Assembly: GCA_003343605.1 (NCBI GenBank)
Contig: QAKW01000031.1
Coordinates: 1 to 9,472, forward strand
Reading direction: 5' to 3'
Length of the DNA: 9,472 nucleotides
Source of the DNA: Clostridiales bacterium
GTDB taxonomy: Bacteria > Bacillota > Clostridia > Oscillospirales > QAKW01
Both the position numbers and the translations under genes were made by a program. The notes beneath the pieces were generated by a model. That model ran no database searches and was not told where the DNA came from. It saw nothing but the letters and a program-made list of their open reading frames with translations. Of this stretch, positions 4,320 through 9,472 are shown one piece after another (within the stretch, counting starts at the first letter, position 1; the number at the start of each line of letters is the position of its first letter).

Positions 4320-6780
4320 ACCAGCTTTCCCCCATGTCCACTTCCGCACGCAAAGCAACATTCAGCTGTGCTGCACCCTCCATTTCCTGGCGCAGCAACA
4401 CCGCGGCCCGCTCTGCATCGGCACGGTCACTCTCCAATATCAGTTCATCATGCACCTGTAAAATCAGATGGGCGTGCAGCTTTTCTTCCCGCAGGCGCTT
4501 CCAGACACGTACCATGGCGATCTTGATAATATCCGCGGCAGTTCCCTGAATCGGGGTATTGAGCGCAACCCGCTCCCCGAACGACCGCTGCACATAATTG
4601 GCGGATTTCAGCTCCGGCAGATACCGGCGGCGGCCGAAGAGCGTAGTGACATATCCCTCTTTTTTCGCGCGTTCAATAATCCCGCACATATAATCCCGCA
4701 CACCGCTGTATTTCGCTAAATACTGGTCGATATAAGCCTTCGCTTCCTTTTTGGTAACCCCAATATCCCCGGCCAGCGAAAAATCGGAAATGCCATAAAC
4801 AATGCCGAAATTCACCGCCTTTGCCGCCCGGCGCATTTCCGGCGTTACCAACAGCGCCGGAACACCAAAAACCGTTGCGGCGGTAACCGTATGAATGTCT
4901 TCATTTTCACGAAAGGCACGAATCATCGCCTCATCCCCCGCTATGTGTGCCAGAACCCGCAGCTCGATCTGGGAGTAATCCGCATCCAGCAGCAGATGAT
5001 CCGCATCTTTGGCAACAAACATTTTCCGCATCTCCCGGCCCAGCGCATCACGAACGGGAATATTCTGTAAATTAGGCTCCGAAGAGGAAATTCTGCCAGT
5101 GAGCGTTACGGTTTGATTATAGGTGGAATGAATCCGCCCATCCGGCCCGATCAGCTTCAGCAGCCCTTCGCCATAGGTGGATTTGAGCTTGGCGTATTTG
5201 CGGTATTCCAGAATTTTATCCACAATCGGTGTTCCGCGCAGCTTTTCCAACACATCCGCATTGGTGGAGTAGCCGGTTTTGGTTTTCTTTGCGCCCTTCA
5301 GCCCCAGCTTCTCAAAAAGAATCACACCCAGTTGTTTGGGCGAGTTGAGATTAAATTCTTCCCCTGCAAGCGTATAAATTTCCTGTTCCAGCCCCACAAT
5401 ATGCGCGCCGAGCTGCTCCGTATAGGCTGTAAGGCGCGCCTGATCAACGGTAAAGCCGCGCTGCTCCATATCCGCCAACACCACGGTCAGCGGAAATTCC
5501 ACTTCATAGAGCAGCTTTTCCTGCCCGTGGGCGCGGATCTTCTCTAAAATTGCCGCGCAGAGGGCGGGCAGTGCCGCAACGCAATCTTCCGGGCAGGCGG
5601 CTTTCAGGCCGGTATATTCCTCCAGCAGCGCGGGAAGCGCATAATGATCGCCGGGATCGGCCACATAGGCCGCTACCATACAGTCGAAATACGGTTCACC
5701 ATCAAAATCCAGGCCGTAAAACGGCTTTGCATCGTAGGTGTAGATCTTTTGAACCTGTTGCAGCAGCGCCTCGCCGCCCTCCAGGCGAACCACCTGGTTG
5801 TGATAACGTGCGTAAAATGCATCCGTTTTAATAAAATAGAGTCCTTCCTCCTGAAAATAGGAACAATAATCTTCCGCCTTCCCTTCAATCCGCTCCGGCC
5901 GGGCATATTCCTCCCGGTCTTTCAGCGCAAAAAGGGATACGATGCTGCTTAGTTCCAGCTCTTCCAGCAGCGCCTTAAGTTTTGCTTCGTCAAACGGCTG
6001 GATCATCAGCGCTTCCGCCTGCAGTGAAATCGGAACCTCCCGGCAGATTTTAGCAAGGTCGTAGGAAAGATAGGCTGATTCCCGCCCGGCTTCGAGCTTT
6101 GTCCGGAGTGCGGGCCGGATCTGATCCAGATTGTGGTAAACGCCATCCAGTGTTTCATATTCCTGAATCAGGGTCAGCGCGCCCTTTTCGCCAATTCCGG
6201 GAACGCCCTTAATATTATCGGAAGAATCTCCCATAATGGCTTTCAGATCGATCATCTGCTCCGGCACCAGGCCGTATTTTTCCCGGAGCGCCGCCTCATC
6301 GTAAAGCTCCATTTCACTCATCCCGCCCCGGGTAACCGGCATCATCAGCCGGATCCCCTTGCCCAGAAGCTGAAAATCATCGCGGTCTCCCGATACAATA
6401 TCGCATTCAAAGCCCTGCTCCAGGCAAAAGCGGCTGGCTGTGCCGATCACATCATCGGCTTCATAACCCTCCAGCTCCAAAATCGAAATGTTCATAGCGC
6501 GTAGGATTTCCTTCAGCGGATCCAGCTGCATCGCGAGCTCATCCGGCATTCCCTTCCGCTGCGCCTTATAATCGGCATAAAGCCGGTGACGAAAGGTCGG
6601 CGCGCGCAGATCGAAAGCAACCGCTACCATATCCGGCTCGGAAAGTGTTAAATATTTATGGTAAAGCTTTAAAAAGCCGAAAATCCCGTTGGTTGGCCGG
6701 TCGTCTTTGGTAGAGAGCGCATGAATCGCGTAATAGGCACGGTTTAAGATTGAATTACCGTCAAATATCAGCAGTTTCAT
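4306..6780 (-). CDS. polA: DNA polymerase I, apparently without proofreading site
   Basis: Pol I fills gaps and removes RNA primers during Okazaki-fragment maturation and excision repair. The 824-residue protein is short next to E. coli (928) but close to Taq. Residues 1–290 are a complete 5'–3' nuclease (FDGNSILNRAYY, EADD at 107–110, GDRDD at 131–135, GDSSDNIKGVPGIGEKG at 184–200). Residues about 300–430 are a shrunken 3'–5' exonuclease-like region: the DxE motif is not visible and the position of E. coli Asp424 appears to be Phe354, although FDCMVAAYVADP (365–376) remains. The polymerase domain is intact: motif A DYSQIELR (Asp601), motif B RRAAKAVNFGIVYG (Arg650, Lys654, Phe658, Tyr662) and motif C HDE (777–779). 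Phe658 matches E. coli Phe762. The start ATG at 6780 has AAGGAGA (6793–6787) 6 nt upstream and overlaps the preceding gene by 20 bp. Confidence 0.97.
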   Translation of the reverse strand: MKLLIFDGNSILNRAYYAIHALSTKDDRPTNGIFGFLKLYHKYLTLSEPDMVAVAFDLRAPTFRHRLYADYKAQRKGMPDELAMQLDPLKEILRAMNISILELEGYEADDVIGTASRFCLEQGFECDIVSGDRDDFQLLGKGIRLMMPVTRGGMSEMELYDEAALREKYGLVPEQMIDLKAIMGDSSDNIKGVPGIGEKGALTLIQEYETLDGVYHNLDQIRPALRTKLEAGRESAYLSYDLAKICREVPISLQAEALMIQPFDEAKLKALLEELELSSIVSLFALKDREEYARPERIEGKAEDYCSYFQEEGLYFIKTDAFYARYHNQVVRLEGGEALLQQVQKIYTYDAKPFYGLDFDGEPYFDCMVAAYVADPGDHYALPALLEEYTGLKAACPEDCVAALPALCAAILEKIRAHGQEKLLYEVEFPLTVVLADMEQRGFTVDQARLTAYTEQLGAHIVGLEQEIYTLAGEEFNLNSPKQLGVILFEKLGLKGAKKTKTGYSTNADVLEKLRGTPIVDKILEYRKYAKLKSTYGEGLLKLIGPDGRIHSTYNQTVTLTGRISSSEPNLQNIPVRDALGREMRKMFVAKDADHLLLDADYSQIELRVLAHIAGDEAMIRAFRENEDIHTVTAATVFGVPALLVTPEMRRAAKAVNFGIVYGISDFSLAGDIGVTKKEAKAYIDQYLAKYSGVRDYMCGIIERAKKEGYVTTLFGRRRYLPELKSANYVQRSFGERVALNTPIQGTAADIIKIAMVRVWKRLREEKLHAHLILQVHDELILESDRADAERAAVLLRQEMEGAAQLNVALRAEVDMGESWYDCK

Positions 6781-7693
6781 AAGGAATCTCCTTTTCCTTG
6801 AGCAGATTTTGCAGATCCTCCGGCAGCGGACAGCGGAAAAAGAGCCTCTCGCCGCTCACCGGCTGCGTAAAACGCAGGGTTTCCGAATGAAGCGCCTGCC
6901 GGGCCAGCAGCGCTTCTTCGCTGCCGTAAAGAAAATCACCTGCAACCGGCGCGCCCAAATAAGCCATATGCACCCGAATCTGGTGGGTACGCCCAGTTTC
7001 CAGCCAGAGCCGCGTAAGGGTATAGCCGTTTTTCTCCGCCAGCACGCGGTAATGTGTTACAGCCCGGCTGCCCGCCGGATCGATCCGGCGGGCAATGGCA
7101 GAGCCGGGCACCCGGGCGATTGGTGCATCGATGGTTCCCTCATCCTGCGGCAGCGTGCCCCGCAGCACTGCAAGGTAGCTGCGGGCAATCCGCTTTTGCT
7201 TGAGATCTTCACCCAAAACGCCGGCGCTATGGGCATTTTTTCCGAGCAGGATCAAACCGCTGGTATTCTTATCCAGCCGGTGGATCGGGCGGAAAACAAA
7301 TTCCCGCCCCCGCTCCTGCATATAATAGGCCACCGCATTGGCAAGCGTATGATCCCGGTTGCCCGCCGAAGGATGCGTGGGCATAAAGGGAGGCTTATCG
7401 ACCACCAAAACGTCTTCATCCTCAAATAAAACACTGAGCGGCAGCGCAAGCGGCCTGAGCTGCCCGCCCGCGGCGACCTGGCTTTCACGGTTGGCTACCC
7501 GCACGGTCAGTAAATCGCCTTTTTTCAGTTGCTTTGATACGTTCACACGTTTTTTCCCAATGGTGATTCCATAAGGGTTTCGCTTCAGGGCGCCGAGCAC
7601 CCGGGAGGAATATCCCCGCGCCTTTAAAAAGGTAAGCACCGTTTTGCCCTGCTCTTCTTCCCCGATGGTATAAACAATTTTGCGATAATCCAA
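6761..7693 (-). CDS. RluA-family pseudouridine synthase with TTG start
   Basis: This enzyme should convert specific uridines in rRNA (or tRNA) to pseudouridine. The 310-residue protein has an S4-like RNA-binding segment (about 1–70) and an RluA catalytic domain. DEDVLVVDKPPFMPTHPS (92–109) is the family entry motif, HRLDKNTSGLIL (138–149) contains the catalytic Asp141, and ETGRTHQIRVHMAYLG (232–247) is the conserved substrate-site motif. The start is a TTG at 7693–7691: AAAGGAG (7707–7701) lies 7 nt upstream and the S4-like region begins right after it. The gene overlaps polA by 20 bp. The family is certain, but RluD, RluC and their Bacillus relatives share these motifs, so the target uridine cannot be told from sequence and no symbol is given. 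It is the first gene of the predicted minus-strand operon and diverges from spoIIGA. Confidence 0.93.
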   Translation of the reverse strand: MDYRKIVYTIGEEEQGKTVLTFLKARGYSSRVLGALKRNPYGITIGKKRVNVSKQLKKGDLLTVRVANRESQVAAGGQLRPLALPLSVLFEDEDVLVVDKPPFMPTHPSAGNRDHTLANAVAYYMQERGREFVFRPIHRLDKNTSGLILLGKNAHSAGVLGEDLKQKRIARSYLAVLRGTLPQDEGTIDAPIARVPGSAIARRIDPAGSRAVTHYRVLAEKNGYTLTRLWLETGRTHQIRVHMAYLGAPVAGDFLYGSEEALLARQALHSETLRFTQPVSGERLFFRCPLPEDLQNLLKEKEIPYETADI

Positions 7694-7726
7694 AAGACGG
7701 CTCCTTTAACAAACGATATATAGAGT

Positions 7727-7755
7727 ATTTTACCACGAAACCGCCTGTTTTACAA
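7727..7755 (-). promoter_or_regulatory. Sigma-A-type promoter of the pseudouridine synthase–polA operon
   Basis: On the minus strand, TTGTAA (7755–7750; 4 of 6) is followed by a 17-bp spacer and TAAAAT (7732–7727; 5 of 6), with a TG one base upstream of the -10 box (extended -10). Initiation is expected near 7720, giving a leader of about 27 nt that carries the Shine-Dalgarno sequence at 7707–7701. It probably drives at least the synthase gene, polA, rimI and tsaD, which overlap or nearly touch. Confidence 0.6.
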
Positions 7756-7786
7756 TCTTTTATTTCCCGATAAAAAGCCGTCTCTT

Positions 7787-7803
7787 CTCGTCAGATTTCG
7801 ACA
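7787..7803 (+). promoter_or_regulatory. Tandem Spo0A boxes at the spoIIGA promoter
   Basis: TTCGACA (7797–7803) is a perfect reverse-complement match to the Spo0A box TGNCGAA. CTCGTCA (7787–7793) matches 6 of 7 positions in the same orientation exactly 10 bp upstream, one helical turn. Relative to a start at 7837 they sit at about -50 to -44 and -40 to -34, overlapping the -35 region. This resembles the known Spo0A-activated spoIIG promoter of Bacillus subtilis. Confidence 0.72.
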
Positions 7804-7830
7804 GTATAAACGAATACTTTCTGTTATACT
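7798..7830 (+). promoter_or_regulatory. spoIIG-type promoter with long spacer
   Basis: The -10 box is TATACT (7825–7830) preceded by TG one base upstream (extended -10). At 17 bp upstream there is no -35-like hexamer, but TCGACA (7798–7803; TTGACA with one mismatch) lies at 21 bp, inside the Spo0A box. Abnormally long spacing with a Spo0A box over the -35 is the known design of sigma-A/Spo0A-dependent spoIIG promoters. The predicted +1 is about 7837, the A of the spoIIGA ATG. Confidence 0.65.
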
Positions 7831-7836
7831 GGGCGC

Positions 7837-8688
7837 ATGGTTATTTATGTAGATATTCTGTTTTTTACAAATTTTCTGATGGACGCCCTTCTGCTGGCAA
7901 CCACGGCGCTGATTTCCAACCGCAGGCTTGTCCCCTGGCGGATGCTTACAGCAGCTGCGGCAGGCGCACTTTTCGGCTGCCTAGTCTTTTTTATGAAAAC
8001 CGCCTGGCCGGTACTGCTGCTTTTAAAGCTGGCGGTTCCCGCCGCCGTTTTGCTCCTGGCATTCCCCTTCGAACGTCTTTCCTCCTATGGCCGAACCGTG
8101 CTGATCTTTCTTTGCGTAAACCTTCTGTTCGGCGGCGGCATGTATGCGTTTTACGCCTTTACCAATGCAGGAAGCCATATGCGCGCGGCAAACGGTGTTT
8201 ATTATATGGACATTCCCCTGTGGCTTCTTCTTGTTTTATCGTTTGGCTTTTACGGGCTTGCCCGCGGCTTTTTCTTTCTGGTGAACCGCCGCAAGGAAAA
8301 AAGCTTTTTACATACGCTGAACGTGGATGACGCTTCCCTGCTGGCGCTGCTGGATACCGGCAATTCACTCTACGATCCGATTACGCTGCTTCCGGTTATC
8401 CTCTGCCAGTGGGACGCCCTGAATCTGCCGGAGGAGGTTTTACGCGCGGTGCTCCATCAGGACGCGGCGGCGCTGCCGGAGCTCAATAAGGCCTACCCCC
8501 ATCTGCGCCTGCGGCTGCTGCCCTATACCGACGCCACCGGGGCCAGAATTCTGATCTATGCATTCAAGCCGAAAATCCTGAAGGTCGATGGCGCCGAACG
8601 CAGCGCCCTGGTAGGGGTGGTGGTGCAGGCCCTTTCGCCAGACGGCCGCTTTCAGGCATTATTACATCGAGATTGGAGCAACCTATGA
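7837..8688 (+). CDS. spoIIGA: SpoIIGA, pro-sigma-E processing aspartic protease
   Basis: SpoIIGA sits in the mother-cell side of the sporulation septum and activates sigma-E by cleaving its N-terminal pro-sequence. The 283-residue protein (B. subtilis about 309) begins MVIYVDILFFTNFLMDALLL, aligning with the first residue of B. subtilis SpoIIGA, which fixes the ATG at 7837. Residues 1–150 hold about five hydrophobic membrane segments (roughly 5–25, 36–53, 58–76, 86–108, 126–148). The C-terminal half is the cytoplasmic protease domain with LLDTGNSLYDP (171–181), Asp173 being the expected catalytic residue. No Shine-Dalgarno sequence is visible before the ATG, and the -10 box ends only 6 nt upstream, suggesting a leaderless message. 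Its stop overlaps the sigE ATG (ATGA at 8685–8688). The immediate upstream neighbour is the divergent pseudouridine synthase, not ftsZ as in many Clostridia. Confidence 0.95.
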   Translation: MVIYVDILFFTNFLMDALLLATTALISNRRLVPWRMLTAAAAGALFGCLVFFMKTAWPVLLLLKLAVPAAVLLLAFPFERLSSYGRTVLIFLCVNLLFGGGMYAFYAFTNAGSHMRAANGVYYMDIPLWLLLVLSFGFYGLARGFFFLVNRRKEKSFLHTLNVDDASLLALLDTGNSLYDPITLLPVILCQWDALNLPEEVLRAVLHQDAAALPELNKAYPHLRLRLLPYTDATGARILIYAFKPKILKVDGAERSALVGVVVQALSPDGRFQALLHRDWSNL

Positions 8689-9401
8689 ACGTTATTCGAT
8701 ATTATCTTCTTTATCATCCCGCCCTTGCAAATCTTTTAAAGAAAATTGCCGGCCGTGTCCATTACGCCAATGGATATGTTACTCTTCCGCCGCCGCTGAA
8801 ACCCGATGAAGAGCAGGAATATATCCGCGCGCTGGATCAGGGGGAATCCTATGCGGTGCAGAAGCTGATCGAGCATAACCTGCGCCTTGTTGTTTATATC
8901 GCCAAGCGCTTTGAAAATACCGGCATCGCCGCCGACGATCTGATCTCCATTGGCTCGATCGGCCTGATCAAGGCGATCAATACCTTCCGTTCCGATAAAA
9001 ATATCAAGCTGGCCACCTACGCTTCACGCTGCATCGAAAATGAGATCCTGATGTTTTTGAGAAAAAATCACGGCCAGAAGGCCGAGGTTTCGCTGGATGA
9101 GCCGCTCAATATCGATTGGGACGGCAATGAGCTGCTGCTCTCTGATATTCTTGGCACCGATTCCGATAGCGTTTCTAAAAATCTCGAAGAAGATATTGAA
9201 AAGCAGATCTTACATAACGCGCTGGAACGGATTCCCCTGCGGGAGCGAATGATCATGGAAATGCGCTTTGGGCTCGGTGGTTACCGTGAAATGACACAGA
9301 AAGAGGTTGCAGATGTTTTAGGCATTTCGCAGTCTTATATCTCACGCCTGGAAAAAAAGATCATCTCACGCTTAAGGCGTGAAATTGAAAAAAGCCTATA
9401 A
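8685..9401 (+). CDS. sigE: RNA polymerase sporulation sigma factor sigma-E (pro-form)
   Basis: Sigma-E directs the first mother-cell-specific transcription after asymmetric division. The 238-residue product is nearly the length of B. subtilis pro-sigma-E (239). Residues 1–27 form a hydrophobic/basic pro-sequence ending in GRVHY, the position where SpoIIGA is expected to cut; this is followed by TLPPPL (33–38), the conserved start of mature sigma-E. Region 2 (NLRLVVYIAKRFENTG through KLATYASRCIENEILM) and the SLDEPLNIDWDGNELLLSD block are near-identical to sigma-E. Region 4.2 ends in the helix-turn-helix TQKEVADVLGISQSYISRLE. The ATG at 8685 is chosen because GGAG (8675–8678) lies 6 nt upstream and the ATGA overlap couples it to spoIIGA. 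A TTG at 8673 is in frame but overlaps the Shine-Dalgarno sequence. No terminator is visible in the 71 bp that follow, so the operon may continue (sigG is a common neighbour). Confidence 0.97.
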   Translation: MNVIRYYLLYHPALANLLKKIAGRVHYANGYVTLPPPLKPDEEQEYIRALDQGESYAVQKLIEHNLRLVVYIAKRFENTGIAADDLISIGSIGLIKAINTFRSDKNIKLATYASRCIENEILMFLRKNHGQKAEVSLDEPLNIDWDGNELLLSDILGTDSDSVSKNLEEDIEKQILHNALERIPLRERMIMEMRFGLGGYREMTQKEVADVLGISQSYISRLEKKIISRLRREIEKSL

Positions 9402-9472
9402 TAGAGCGGCGGCATCTGTTTGATGAGGTGCCGTAACGAAGGTTTTGAAAACAAGTGGTAAAGACAATCGGT

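Noticed and set aside
3710..4549. Long plus-strand open frame of 279 codons antisense to tsaD, rimI and polA
   Set aside because: It crosses three well-supported genes on the other strand, its translation is rich in Arg, Pro and Ser without any recognisable domain, and no ribosome binding site or promoter is evident. It is a shadow of the coding strand.
9364..9382. TCACGC…GCGTGA hairpin near the end of sigE
   Set aside because: It lies within region 4.2 codons, has a five-base loop and is not followed by a T-run, so it is probably coding coincidence.
9402..9472. Possible terminator or next gene start after sigE
   Set aside because: CGGCA (9410–9414) can pair with TGCCG (9429–9433), but the stem is short and has no T-run. 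TTG and GTG codons near 9443–9457 have no well-placed Shine-Dalgarno sequence and too few codons to recognise, so no sigG or other gene is called.

Overview
The window looks like a chromosomal segment of a spore-forming member of the Clostridia (Firmicutes) with mid-range GC. The evidence is the spoIIGA–sigE sporulation pair, an HPr with both His-15 and the regulatory Ser-46, a DNA polymerase I without a recognisable proofreading site, and Shine-Dalgarno sequences of GGAGG or GGGGG type. Almost every base belongs to conserved core genes. I see no insertion sequence, phage gene, CRISPR array, tRNA or rRNA.

Layout. Positions 1–7693 form a minus-strand block, read right to left: an RluA-family pseudouridine synthase (6761–7693), polA (4306–6780), rimI (3885–4319), tsaD (2865–3878), murJ (1109–2659), ptsH/HPr (719–979) and rpe (start at 632, running off the left edge). 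The first four genes overlap or nearly touch and look like one operon from a promoter at 7727–7755. A gap of about 205 bp (2660–2864) separates tsaD from murJ and holds a striking double triad of DnaA-box-like 9-mers. HPr has its own promoter (1014–1042) and is followed by a hairpin (651–701) that may attenuate transcription into rpe. Positions 7837–9401 form a plus-strand sporulation operon, spoIIGA–sigE, divergent from the rRNA-modification/replication block. Its promoter has two tandem Spo0A boxes and a long spacer.

How the genes work together. SpoIIGA is the membrane aspartic protease that removes the pro-sequence of pro-sigma-E, which its neighbour encodes. RimI and TsaD are a common genomic pair (ribosomal-protein N-acetylation and tRNA t6A37 synthesis), but the usual partners tsaE and tsaB are not in the window and polA sits upstream instead. 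MurJ (lipid II flipping), HPr (PTS and catabolite control) and Rpe (pentose phosphate pathway) are housekeeping genes.

Gaps. No gene-free stretch exceeds 300 bp. The longest is 2660–2864. The interval 980–1108 holds the HPr promoter and an inverted repeat, 7694–7836 holds two divergent promoters, and 9402–9472 after sigE holds nothing I can name. The most interesting signals are the 2750–2831 box cluster and a predicted leaderless spoIIGA transcript. I see no clearly new protein system.
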